Below are positions 44,242 to 52,839 of a DNA stretch of 63,068 nucleotides, one piece after another (position 1 is the first letter of the stretch; every line of letters begins with the position of its first letter). Source of the stretch: Streptomyces sp. G44 (GTDB lineage Bacteria; Actinomycetota; Actinomycetes; Streptomycetales; Streptomycetaceae); contig NZ_JAFEXF010000017.1 of NCBI RefSeq assembly GCF_016905445.1, positions 1-63,068 on the forward strand, written 5' to 3'. Both the position numbers and the translations under genes were made by a program. Under the pieces are notes generated by a model. That model worked only from the letters and a program-made list of their open reading frames with translations. It searched no databases and was not told the origin of the DNA.

Positions 44242-46467
44242 TCAGCGGGCCGGGGGACCTTTCCGGTCGCCCGGCCCGTTCGCCGTCCCGGAGCCGTCGA
44301 CGAGCATCGGGGGCGGGGCCGTGTCGAGGGCGTCGGAGAGCTCTTCGAGGGTGTCGAGGAGCAGCCCGGCGCCCCTGCGGACGACACGGTCGGGGACGCC
44401 CTCGCCGTCCCACTGCTCCAGGGCCGCGCGGACCGCGTCCCATCGCGGGAGGCGGCGTTCGCGCACCGCCTTCGCGCCCTGGTCCGTCGACATGCGCAGC
44501 GCCTCGGCCAGGCGGGCCGCCGCGGGGACGGGGGTGGCGTCGCGCTCCGGCAGATGCGCCTCCATCAGCATGGCCACGCGGCCCAGCTGGGCGAGGGCCC
44601 GCTCCGCGTCGGCGGCCGCGGCGCGGGACAGGCCCCGGTGGCGCACCGGCTCGTTCTTGGCGCGGTCCACGGCCTCCTGCCAGGCGACGCGGGCGTCGCG
44701 CGCGGCGAGCAGGGCCTGGCGCACGTCGGGGCAGGCCTTGCCCGCCGGGTGCGCGTAGTGATCGACGACGGCGGCGGCGTAGCGGCCGTCGGCGGTCAGC
44801 CAGTCCGCGAGGCGGGTGCGCAGGCGCGGCGTCTCCCAGGCGGGGTACAGCGCGTACGCGATCATCGCGAGGACGCCGCCGAGGAGCGTCAGCACGACGC
44901 GCTCGGGAACGGTCTGCGTCCACTGCTGGCCGCTCATGCCGAGCAGGAACACGACGTACGCCGACACGCAGGCCTGCGCCACGACATGGCCGGTGCGCAT
45001 GAGCAGGTACATCATCCCGGCGCAGAGCACGGCGAGCGCGGCGGACAGGCCGGTGCCGGGGTGGGCCAGCTGGACCAGGGCCGTGGCGAGCGCGACGCCG
45101 ACGAGGGTGCCGCCGAAGCGGGCCACGGCGCGGGAGTACGTCTGGGAGAAGTCCGGCCGCATGACCATGACCGCCGCCATGGGCGCCCAGTAGCCGTGCC
45201 CGAACGGCAGCCACGTGCCGAGCAGGTACCCGGCGGCGGCCACCGCCGTGACCCGGATCGCGTGCCGGGCGATGGGGGACTCGTGGCGCAGGGCGGCCCG
45301 CATGGCGCGCAGGGCGGAGGGGACGAGTGCGAGGAGGGAGGGCCGCAGGAGGGGGTTCTGCGGGGCCTGCGGGATCTGCGGGGCCTGCGGCATCTGCGGG
45401 GCCTGCGGGGTCTGCGAGGTCTGCGAGGTCTGCGGGGCCTGCGGGGTCTGCGGGGTGGCCTTGTCGTGGGCCGGGGTGTTCTGTGTGGTGCCCGCGGTCT
45501 CCAGTACGTCGCGCAGGAGCGCGCCCAGGCGGGTCGCCGCGCGGTAGGCCGGGCCGGTGAGGATCGCGCCCGTGTCGGGGGTCTTGAGGGTCGCCATGGC
45601 CGCCGGCGGGACGCGCACCGGCTCGCCGTGGCGGATCGCGCGGGCGGCCGCGTCCAGGACCGCGCCGGCCGCCGCGAGGATCTCGCGCACCCGGTCGCGT
45701 TCCTCGCCCTCGTGCGGGACGCCGACCGCCGGGTCGGCGAGGGAGGCGAGGACCGGGCGGATGCGTTCGGCGATGCCCCGGGCGCCGTGCAGTTCGCGGG
45801 GGCGGCGGCGGGCCTGGCGCGGGGTGATCGTCGCCGCGTCGCGGGCCGCCATCAGCGGCTCCGGGTCGAACGGGGCCACGGGGTCGTGGCGGAGCCTGCG
45901 GGCGTAGTCCGCCTCGGCGGCCAGGGCGTCGGCGAGGGCGTCGCGGTGGGCGCCCCATCTGCGGACCGGGAAGAGGATCACCAGGGCCGCCTGGACGAAG
46001 CCGCCGGCCACCATCATCGCCGCGTGGACCGCCGCGGCGGCGACCGAGGTCGGGATGGTCACCGTCACCAGCATGATCGCGACGTTGGACGAGGCGATGA
46101 TGCCGACGGTCGGGCCCACGGCCCAGCTCAGGCCCGCGAGGAACGTCCACAGGCAGAGCAGGGCCAGGAAGAGGAGCAGGTGGGAGCCGGTGAGGTAGCC
46201 GATGAAGGTGGAGAGGGCGAGGCTCGTGCCGGAGGCGAGCGCCAGCTCCGGGCGGGGCCGCCAGCTGCGCTGGAAGGTGGCGATGGCGGCCTGGAAGGCG
46301 CCGAAGGCGGAGCTGGCGGCCACCGCCGGACCGAAGACGGTGAGGCTGACGCCGATCACGATGGCGAGACCGGCGGCACCGCGGGCGGCTACGAGCGGTT
46401 CGAGGCGTTTGCGCTCGACGGTCAGGCCTGAGCGGGCTGTCACTTTCAGCGCGCGGAGCCAGGTCAC
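44242..46467 (-). CDS. FUSC-family transporter (YccS/AaeB-like)
   Basis: 741 residues in two similar halves: membrane segments 25-180, a long cytosolic helical stretch, then a second set of about five segments (from residue ~450; YLLGTWLPFGHGYWAPMAAVMVMRPDFSQTYSRAVARFGGTLVGV is a landmark, of which the GTLVGV end is typical of FUSC). Aromatic-acid efflux is the family role. A Gln/Pro repeat (about 330-365) separates the halves and is encoded by a 9-bp repeat. Start uncertain between GTG 46467 and 46509. Confidence 0.87.
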   Translation of the reverse strand: MTWLRALKVTARSGLTVERKRLEPLVAARGAAGLAIVIGVSLTVFGPAVAASSAFGAFQAAIATFQRSWRPRPELALASGTSLALSTFIGYLTGSHLLLFLALLCLWTFLAGLSWAVGPTVGIIASSNVAIMLVTVTIPTSVAAAAVHAAMMVAGGFVQAALVILFPVRRWGAHRDALADALAAEADYARRLRHDPVAPFDPEPLMAARDAATITPRQARRRPRELHGARGIAERIRPVLASLADPAVGVPHEGEERDRVREILAAAGAVLDAAARAIRHGEPVRVPPAAMATLKTPDTGAILTGPAYRAATRLGALLRDVLETAGTTQNTPAHDKATPQTPQAPQTSQTSQTPQAPQMPQAPQIPQAPQNPLLRPSLLALVPSALRAMRAALRHESPIARHAIRVTAVAAAGYLLGTWLPFGHGYWAPMAAVMVMRPDFSQTYSRAVARFGGTLVGVALATALVQLAHPGTGLSAALAVLCAGMMYLLMRTGHVVAQACVSAYVVFLLGMSGQQWTQTVPERVVLTLLGGVLAMIAYALYPAWETPRLRTRLADWLTADGRYAAAVVDHYAHPAGKACPDVRQALLAARDARVAWQEAVDRAKNEPVRHRGLSRAAAADAERALAQLGRVAMLMEAHLPERDATPVPAAARLAEALRMSTDQGAKAVRERRLPRWDAVRAALEQWDGEGVPDRVVRRGAGLLLDTLEELSDALDTAPPPMLVDGSGTANGPGDRKGPPAR
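45357..45455. repeat. 9-bp coding repeat in the FUSC gene
   Basis: About ten copies of a GGCCTGCGG-like 9-mer encode Pro-Gln-Ala/Thr/Ser/Met/Ile triplets on the minus strand (PQAPQTSQTSQ type). Variation is mostly in the third residue of each triplet. Likely a flexible spacer with slippage history. Confidence 0.8.
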
Positions 46468-46500
46468 TCTGTGATGATACGGGCGAATTCTCCCGTTCGG

Positions 46501-46583
46501 AGGGGTCACGGGGTCACGGGGTCAGGGGGTCAGGGGGTCACGGAACGAGTCCTCCCGTTCGGTGGGGGTCACGGGGTCACGGG
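46501..46583. repeat. GGGGTCA-type short tandem repeats
   Basis: Two blocks of GGGGTCAC / GGGGGTCA units flank a near-duplicated CCGTTCGG, immediately upstream of the FUSC gene. Low-complexity; no protein or hairpin of note. Confidence 0.7.
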
Positions 46584-46738
46584 GCGTTCAGCCCGGCCGT
46601 GGGGCGCGGGCGGGGGCCCGGGCCGCCGGGCAGAGGCCCGGGTTCACGCCGATGACCAGCGGCGCGCCGGAGCCCGCCACCGGGGGCTACGGCGGCATCA
46701 CCGGGCCGGGGCGAAGCCGTATGTGTCCCCCGAGGGGG

Positions 46739-47923
46739 TCAGGGCAGGGCGGGGCCCCGGTCGCGGGGTGTGACGTGGGCGCGGTCGGCCGCCGCCGTGC
46801 CGTGGGTCCAGCCCTCGCCGTCCGTCGCGCCGCGCACGCGCGTCGTGGTCGTCCGCGGGAACATCCGCTCCGCGCGGTCGGTCACCGCGACGTCGCGCGC
46901 CGCGAGGACGGGCAGCAGCGAGGCGGCACTCCCCCCGGCCGCCTCGGCCGCCTGCGCCGCCTCGGTGACCGCGTGCTCGCCCGCCCGTGCCAGCCGGGCG
47001 CCTATGCGGTGCGCGTACGCCAGCAGGAAGGTCTGCCGGAACGCCTTCGTGCGCTTGCGGCCCGCCGCGCGCTGTCCCGCCTCCGCCTTCGTCATCGCCG
47101 CCGTGCCCTGCACGAGCAGGGAGGTGTAGAGCAGCTCCACGGCCTCCAGGTCGGCCTCGAAGCCGACGACGGTCGAGAAGCCGAACGCCTCGTTCCACAC
47201 CGCCCGGCAGTGGTTCGCGGCGGCGACGGAGTCGAGCAGGATCGCCTTCGCCGTCTCGTACGGGGCGTCCACGCCGACGCGGCAGGCGCCGGGCACGTCC
47301 TTGGCGTGCGTGCGGGCCGCGAGCAGCGCCTCGTCAAGGGAGTGGCGCGCCATCAGCTCCTGCGCCTTCGCGGTGAGCGCCTCCGCCTCCTGCGGGAATC
47401 CGGTCGCCTCGGCCTTCGCGAGCAGCGCGCGGATGCGGGTGAGCGCGCGGGGCTCGCCCTCGACGGGGCCCGGCATGGATGCGCCGGGCGGCGGGCCGAC
47501 CGGCTCGATCGGGGGGAGGCGCAGCAGCAGGCGGTAGAGCTGGAGGTGGGTGGTGGCATACGAGAAGCGGTCGCGGGGCCGGGCCGCCTCGGAGCCGGGG
47601 CCGAGGTCGCGGGCGAGGTCGGCCAGCTGGTCCGCCCAGCGGGGCGGCAGGTGCGCGTAGCCCCGCGTCTCGGCGTGGATCAGGGCCGCGGCCAGGCGTA
47701 CGTGCGGCTCCTCCAGGTCGCGGCGGGCCAGGCGTATGACGTCGGCGGGCTGCCAGCCGTTGCGCCACGCGCGGCACAGGTACTCCTCGCCCCGGCGGCG
47801 CAGCTCGGCGTCGGCCTCGGGGGCCGCCGCGAGGCGGGAGGCCCCGGTGTCCAGGCCTTCGTCGCCGTCGCCGTACAGCGCCGCCGCGAACGCGTCGTCG
47901 ATCACCGAATCCGTGGGGCCCAT
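46739..47923 (-). CDS. DUF2786 domain protein
   Basis: 394 residues. The DUF2786 motif RIRALLAKAEATGFPQEAEALTAKAQELMARHSLDEA lies mid-protein (landmark LLAKAEATGF and AEALTAKAQELMARH). N- and C-terminal halves are helical and mostly specific to actinomycetes; no metal site or membrane segment seen. The start at 47923 is chosen for a sensible N-terminus (MGPTDSVIDDAFAAALYG). It is divergent from the ABC ATPase. Function unknown. Confidence 0.82.
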   Translation of the reverse strand: MGPTDSVIDDAFAAALYGDGDEGLDTGASRLAAAPEADAELRRRGEEYLCRAWRNGWQPADVIRLARRDLEEPHVRLAAALIHAETRGYAHLPPRWADQLADLARDLGPGSEAARPRDRFSYATTHLQLYRLLLRLPPIEPVGPPPGASMPGPVEGEPRALTRIRALLAKAEATGFPQEAEALTAKAQELMARHSLDEALLAARTHAKDVPGACRVGVDAPYETAKAILLDSVAAANHCRAVWNEAFGFSTVVGFEADLEAVELLYTSLLVQGTAAMTKAEAGQRAAGRKRTKAFRQTFLLAYAHRIGARLARAGEHAVTEAAQAAEAAGGSAASLLPVLAARDVAVTDRAERMFPRTTTTRVRGATDGEGWTHGTAAADRAHVTPRDRGPALP

Positions 47924-47987
47924 GGGGCAAGGGTATGAGGTGGGGGCACCTCCGAGCGGCGTGTGGGGGGGCAGGGCAGCCCGTAGG

Positions 47988-48005
47988 GGTAGGGCCTGCC
48001 CTACC
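47988..48005. promoter_or_regulatory. 18-bp palindrome upstream of ABC transporter
   Basis: Perfect GGTAGGGC-CT-GCCCTACC, ending 58 bases before the ATPase ATG and 64 bases from the divergent DUF2786 start. The size fits a dimeric repressor site (TetR, PadR or GntR class); no regulator gene is adjacent. Confidence 0.6.
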
Positions 48006-48063
48006 TCCGGGACGCCCCTCAGTGGTCGTGTGCGCGGGCCCGCCCGGCGGTTGGCTCGATGAC

Positions 48064-49011
48064 ATGAACGAGACACCCTCACCTGCCGTACGCCTCACCG
48101 CCGTCCGCCGCCTGCACGGCGACGTCGCCGCCCTCGACGGCGTCGACCTGGAGGTGCCCGCCGGGACCTTCCTCGCGGTCATGGGCCCCTCCGGCTCCGG
48201 CAAGTCCACGCTCCTCCAGTGCGCCGCGGGGCTAGACCGGCCGACCTCCGGGACGGTCGAGGTGGGCGGGACCCCGCTGACGGGACTGAGCGAGCGGCGG
48301 CTCACGCTGCTGCGCAGGGAACGGATCGGGTTCGTCTTCCAGGCCTTCAACCTCCTGCCCTCCCTGAGCGCCGCCCAGAACGTCGCCCTCCCCCTGCGTC
48401 TCGCGGGGCGCCGCCCCTCCCGTACGGAGATCCGCGACGCCCTCGGCCGGGTGGGCCTGGCCGGCAGAGCCGGGCACCGGCCGGGGGAGCTGTCCGGCGG
48501 CCAGCAGCAGCGGGTCGCCCTCGCGCGGGCGCTGGTCAGCCGCCCCGCCGTGCTCTTCGGCGACGAACCGACCGGCGCGCTGGACACGGGCACCGGTCGG
48601 CAGGTGCTGGGGCTGCTGCGGGAGCTCGTGGACCGGGAGGGGCAGACGACGGTGATGGTCACGCACGATCCGGTGGCCGCGTCGTACGCGGACCGCGTGG
48701 TGTTCCTCGTGGACGGGCGGGTGGTGGGGGAGCTGGGGGCGCCGAGTGCGGGGGTGGTGGCGGAGCGGATGGCTTTGCTGGAGCGGGGTGGGGGTGAGGG
48801 GGCGGGTGGGGTTTCGGGGGCTTCGGGGGGTGCGGGAGCGGGCGGGGCCGTGAGGGGTGCGGGTGGCGTGGGGGCGGGCGGGGCCACGAGAGGCGCGGGT
48901 GGCGCGAGAGCAGGCGGGGCCACGAGAGGCGCGGGTGACGCGGGAGCAGGCGGAGCCGCGAGGGGTGCGCGTGGCGGGCGTGTGTGTGCCGGTGGGGAGG
49001 CCGGGCTGTGA
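48064..49011 (+). CDS. MacB/LolD-type ABC transporter ATPase with repetitive tail
   Basis: 315 residues. Walker A GPSGSGKST, Q-loop FVFQAFNLLPSL, signature LSGGQQQRVALARAL, Walker B VLFGDEPTGALD and His switch VTHDP: the three-domain type that powers FtsX/MacB permeases. The last ~75 residues are Gly/Ala-rich with a 12-residue repeat (GARAGGATRGAG type, four copies), unusual for the family. Its TGA overlaps the permease GTG. Confidence 0.92.
   Translation: MNETPSPAVRLTAVRRLHGDVAALDGVDLEVPAGTFLAVMGPSGSGKSTLLQCAAGLDRPTSGTVEVGGTPLTGLSERRLTLLRRERIGFVFQAFNLLPSLSAAQNVALPLRLAGRRPSRTEIRDALGRVGLAGRAGHRPGELSGGQQQRVALARALVSRPAVLFGDEPTGALDTGTGRQVLGLLRELVDREGQTTVMVTHDPVAASYADRVVFLVDGRVVGELGAPSAGVVAERMALLERGGGEGAGGVSGASGGAGAGGAVRGAGGVGAGGATRGAGGARAGGATRGAGDAGAGGAARGARGGRVCAGGEAGL
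48829..48972. repeat. Four tandem 36-bp coding repeats in the ATPase tail
   Basis: Units at 48829, 48865, 48901 and 48937, each 36 bases, keep the frame and encode Gly/Ala/Arg-rich 12-mers. The last is more diverged. Absent from typical family members. Confidence 0.85.
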
Positions 49012-51185
49012 GCGTTTTCCTCGCCTCCCTCCGTGTCCGCTGGAGCAGTCTCCTCGGGGCCTTCGTCGCCGTCACCCTCGGCGTCGGGCTCACCGCCGTG
49101 ATGGGGCTCGGGCTCGACGCGAGCCTCGCCGGGCCGGACCGTCCGGTCGTACGGTTCGCCGGGTCACCCGTCGTCGTCCTGGGGCAGGACCGGCTGACGG
49201 TGCCGGTCCGGCGCGGCCCGGACACCACCCGCGTATCGAAGCCGCTCGCTCATCCACACCCTGTGGACACCGCTCTGCTGGATGACCTCCGGCGGCTCGG
49301 GCCCGTACGACTGGACGGCGGCGCGCGGGACGCGGTCGGCGTCGACGCGCCGGTGCGGGCGGTACGCGATGCCGTCGGCGGGCGGGCCCGCGTCCTCACC
49401 GGCGACGACCGCCGTCAGGCCGATCCCGGCACCGCGCGCGACGCCGCGGCGATGGTGGCCGTCAACTCCTTCCTCGGCACGGCGGGCGGAGTCGCCGCGT
49501 TCGTGTCCGTGTTCGTCACGGCATCGACGTTCGCCTTCGTCGTCGCGCTGCGGCGGCGCGAGTTCGGGCTGCTGCGGATGGCGGGCGCGACGCCCGGGCA
49601 GGTGCGCCGGCAACTCCTCGGCGAGGCGCTCGCGGTGGGCGTCGCGGCGTCCGTCGCCGGGTGCGTGCTCGGGGCGTGGGGCGGGCCCCGGTTCGGGGCG
49701 GCGCTGGTGGACGCCGGTATCGCGCCGGGGTGGTTCACCATCCCCGGCAGCTCCCTCCTGACCTCCGCTCCCCTGTCCTGGCCCTTCCAGCTCGCCTTCT
49801 GGGCCGGGCTCCTCGTCGCCCTCTCGGGTGCCTGGGTCGCGTCCCGGCGGGCCGGTCGCATCACCCCCACCGACGCGTTGCGCGACGCGTCCGTGGACAG
49901 CGACGTCATGCCCCGGAGCCGGCGGTTCATCGGCGCCGCCCTGCTCGCCTGCGGGCTCGGGCTGCTCCTCTGGACGCTGGTCACGGACCCGTCCTCGCTG
50001 CTGAAGCGCAAGACGTACACCATCCAGCCGATGATCCTCATCACCGCTGCCGCCGCGCTCGCACCACTGCTCGTACGGCCCGTCGTCCGCGCCCTCCGGC
50101 TGCCCGGCGCCGTGGGGCTCCTCGTCCGCGAGAACTCCGGCGCGTCCGTGCGCCGTACCGCCGCCGTCGCCGCGCCCGTCCTGGTCACCGTCGCCCTCGC
50201 GGGCAGCCTGCTGGGCTCCGCGCAGACCGTCAGCGGGGCGAAGGCGGCGGAGGCGCGGCAACGGACCGCCTCCGACCTGGTCGTCACCGGGCGGGACCTG
50301 GAGCCGCTGACCCGCCGGGACGTGCCCGGCGCGGCCGCCGTCTCCGCGTCCGCCTCCACCGCCGTCTATGTCCGTGAGGAGGGCAGTGCCCTTGTCCGGT
50401 CCGACGCGCGTGCCGTGCGCGATCCCGCCGCGCTGGCGGCGACGTCCCGGCTGCCGGTCGTCGCCGGTGACGTACGCGACCTGGACGACCGGTCGATCGT
50501 CGTCAACGAGGAGTGGGCGCGGCGGAAGGTCGGTCAACACGTCGACGTCTGGCTGGGCGACGGGCGGCCCGCGCGGCTGCGGATCGTGGCGGTGCTCGCC
50601 CGGGGCAGCGGTGACAACGGTGCGTACGTGACCTCGGCCAACGCCTCTCTGGGGCGGGGCGGGGCCGCGGTTCCCGTCGACCGGGTCGACGTGCGGCTGA
50701 CGGCAGGGGCGGATCGCGGCCGGGCCGCCGCGGTGCTGGCGGAGCGGGGCGGGGGTGGGAGCGGGGGCGAGGTGCGGTCGGCGGAGGCGTGGCTGGCCGC
50801 CGCGCACCCCGGGACCAAGCACCAGACGCGGCTCGGGCTGCTGATGCTGCTCGGCATCTCCCTCGTCTATACGGGGATCTCGCTGGCGAGCACGTTGCTG
50901 ATGGCGGCGTCCGTGCGGGGGGCCGAGCTGCGGGCGCTGCGGCTGGCGGGGGCGACGCGGTGGCAGGTCCGGGGGGTGCTCGCCGGGGAGGCGGTGGTGG
51001 CGGTGGCGGCGGGCGCGGTGCTCGGGCTGGCCGTGACGGCGGTCAATCTCGGGGGGCTGGCTGCGGGGCTGGCGCGGGTGTCGGTGCCGGTGGGGGTGGT
51101 GGTGCCCTGGGGGGTGGTGGGGGGTGCGGTGGGGGTTTGTGCGGTGGTTGCGGTGGGGGTCGCGGGGGTTGGGGTGCGTAGGTGA
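49008..51185 (+). CDS. FtsX/MacB-like ABC permease
   Basis: 725 residues with about ten membrane segments in two groups (about 10-33, then four segments between 155 and 370, and four near the C-terminus), separated by an extracellular domain after residue 420. FtsX landmarks: ALRRREFGLLRMAGATPGQVRRQLLGEALAVG and the mirrored RGAELRALRLAGATRWQVRGVLAGEAVVAV. These pairs export peptides or lipids or sense envelope stress. GTG overlap with the ATPase. Confidence 0.9.
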   Translation: MSVFLASLRVRWSSLLGAFVAVTLGVGLTAVMGLGLDASLAGPDRPVVRFAGSPVVVLGQDRLTVPVRRGPDTTRVSKPLAHPHPVDTALLDDLRRLGPVRLDGGARDAVGVDAPVRAVRDAVGGRARVLTGDDRRQADPGTARDAAAMVAVNSFLGTAGGVAAFVSVFVTASTFAFVVALRRREFGLLRMAGATPGQVRRQLLGEALAVGVAASVAGCVLGAWGGPRFGAALVDAGIAPGWFTIPGSSLLTSAPLSWPFQLAFWAGLLVALSGAWVASRRAGRITPTDALRDASVDSDVMPRSRRFIGAALLACGLGLLLWTLVTDPSSLLKRKTYTIQPMILITAAAALAPLLVRPVVRALRLPGAVGLLVRENSGASVRRTAAVAAPVLVTVALAGSLLGSAQTVSGAKAAEARQRTASDLVVTGRDLEPLTRRDVPGAAAVSASASTAVYVREEGSALVRSDARAVRDPAALAATSRLPVVAGDVRDLDDRSIVVNEEWARRKVGQHVDVWLGDGRPARLRIVAVLARGSGDNGAYVTSANASLGRGGAAVPVDRVDVRLTAGADRGRAAAVLAERGGGGSGGEVRSAEAWLAAAHPGTKHQTRLGLLMLLGISLVYTGISLASTLLMAASVRGAELRALRLAGATRWQVRGVLAGEAVVAVAAGAVLGLAVTAVNLGGLAAGLARVSVPVGVVVPWGVVGGAVGVCAVVAVGVAGVGVRR

Positions 51186-51209
51186 GGGCCTCCGGGGCGG
51201 GCGGCCGTC

Positions 51210-51660
51210 CCGCGTTGCGGTGCGGTGGGCACTGCGGGTGTGGCCCCGGTGCGCCTTCGGCCGTCTTGCGGGGCGGGGCCGCGGGGGTATGTCCGTGCTC
51301 GCCATCTTGGCGCTGGGCCCCTGCTGCTCATCGGCTCGGGACACACCACCACTGTGCTCCGCGCGCACATACCCCCACGTCCCCTCCGGCGCGCTCGCGG
51401 GTGCGGGTGTTTCGGGGTGTGCGGTCGTCCTGTGTTTCGGTGCGGGGGCACTGCGGGTGGGGCTGGTTCCGGTGCGCCTTGGGGCGGCTTGCGGGGCGGG
51501 GCCGCGGGGGTATGTCCGTGCTCGCCATCTTGGCGCTGGGCCCCGGGTACTCATCGGCTCGGGACACACCACCACTGTGCTCCGCGCGCACATACCCCCG
51601 CGTCCCCTCCGGCGCGCTTGCGGGTGCGGGTGTTTCGGGGCGGGCGGCTGTACCGCTCGC
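51210..51660 (+). repeat. Array 1: two copies of a 100-bp inverted-repeat element in a 223-bp unit
   Basis: Core A 51280-51379 and core B 51503-51602, both exactly 100 bases, begin CGCGGGGGTATGT and end with its complement (one change in A). Each holds a CGCCA-TCT-TGGCG hairpin and CACTGTGCTC near the right arm. Flanking sequence (GTGTTTCGG and CACTGCGGGTG) is also shared, so the unit is larger than the core. The array fills the gap between the FtsX stop and the oxidoreductase stop, with no other feature seen there. Confidence 0.88.
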
Positions 51661-51731
51661 GGGGCCCCGGCGTGTGTGCGGGTGTGGGTCGCCGTGGGGT
51701 TGCGGCCGTAACGCTTGGTGGTGGGGGTGGT

Positions 51732-52697
51732 TCACGCGTGTGGGAGGAGGATCAGTTTGCCGCCCGCGTGGCCCGACTCGCTGAGGTCCTGGGCCTTGGC
51801 GGCTTCCGCGAGGGGGAAGGTCTCGGCGACCGGGAGTCGCAGGCGGCCCTCCGTGGCGAGGCGGGCGTGGCCGGTCAGGGCCGGGAGCGGGTCGCTGACG
51901 GCGGAGGCCGAGAAGGGGACGCCGTGGGCCGCCGCGTCCGGGTCCGCGATGGTGACGACGCGGTCCGTCGTGCCACCGCGCAGCTCGATGGAGAGCGGCA
52001 GGGCACCCCGCCCCGCGGCGTCGAAGACCGCGTCGACACGGGAGCCGTCGGGGCGTTCGCTCGTCAGCTCGGTGACGCGTTCCGCCAGCCCGTCCCCGTA
52101 CGCCACCGGCCGCACGCCCAGCTCCCGCAGCCGCTCGTGGTGGACGGGCGACGCCGTCCCGATGACCGTCGCGCCGCGCGCCACCGCCAGCTGTGCCGCG
52201 ACCGTGCCGACGGCGCCCGCCGCGCCGTGCAGCAGGAGCGTCTCGCCCTCGGCCACGCCGAGCAGGTCGAGCACCCGCTGCGCGGTCTCCGTGGCGACGG
52301 GCAGCGCGGCCGCCGACTCCCACGAGAGGGCGGCGGGCTTGCGGACGTACTGACGTGACAGCGCGTACTCGGCGTACGTACCGGAACCCGTGTCCGCCCA
52401 GCCGAAGACCTCGTCGCCGACCGCGACCCCGGTGACCCCCTCGCCCAGCGCGTCGACGACGCCCGCGAACTCCCGTCCCGGCACCGCCGGCAGCGTGGTC
52501 GGGAAGAGCTCCTCCATCCAGCCTCGGCGGGTCTTGAAGTCGATCGGGTTGACCCCGGCGGCCCTGACCTCGACGCGGATCTGGCCCGCGCCGGGCCGCG
52601 GCCTGGCGATCTCCCGCAGGCGGAGGACCTCGGGCCCGCCGAACTCCTCGAAGACGACGGCTTCCATGGTCTCCTCGGTGGTTCCGGTGACTGCCAT
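51732..52697 (-). CDS. Zinc-less NADP-dependent quinone oxidoreductase-like protein
   Basis: 321 residues, medium-chain reductase fold without the zinc-binding cysteines. GVNPIDFKTRRGWM, PAVPGREFAGVVDALGEGV, and Rossmann motif LLHGAAGAVGTVAAQLAVARG. Reduces quinones or enones with NADPH. C-terminal FPLAEAAKAQDLSESGHAGGKLILL is the usual end. Start ATG at 52697 by homology. Convergent with the repeats and the FtsX gene. Confidence 0.9.
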   Translation of the reverse strand: MAVTGTTEETMEAVVFEEFGGPEVLRLREIARPRPGAGQIRVEVRAAGVNPIDFKTRRGWMEELFPTTLPAVPGREFAGVVDALGEGVTGVAVGDEVFGWADTGSGTYAEYALSRQYVRKPAALSWESAAALPVATETAQRVLDLLGVAEGETLLLHGAAGAVGTVAAQLAVARGATVIGTASPVHHERLRELGVRPVAYGDGLAERVTELTSERPDGSRVDAVFDAAGRGALPLSIELRGGTTDRVVTIADPDAAAHGVPFSASAVSDPLPALTGHARLATEGRLRLPVAETFPLAEAAKAQDLSESGHAGGKLILLPHA

Positions 52698-52839
52698 GAC
52701 GGCTCCTTTTCCCTGTTCCGATCGGGGTGACGGGCTCCACTCTCCTGCCGGCGGCGGGCGGGGGCGGCCAGCCTTTCGGCCGGTTCCACCTGTCCGAAAG
52801 GCCAGCCGCTTCCGGGTGCTCCCGCCGTAGGCTGAGGTC

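Noticed and set aside
51225..51720. Repeated small proteins starting MSVLAILALGP in the 100-bp elements
   Set aside because: The start lies in the inverted-repeat arm of each copy, the frames differ in length, and codons are not conserved between copies. They are best treated as non-coding.
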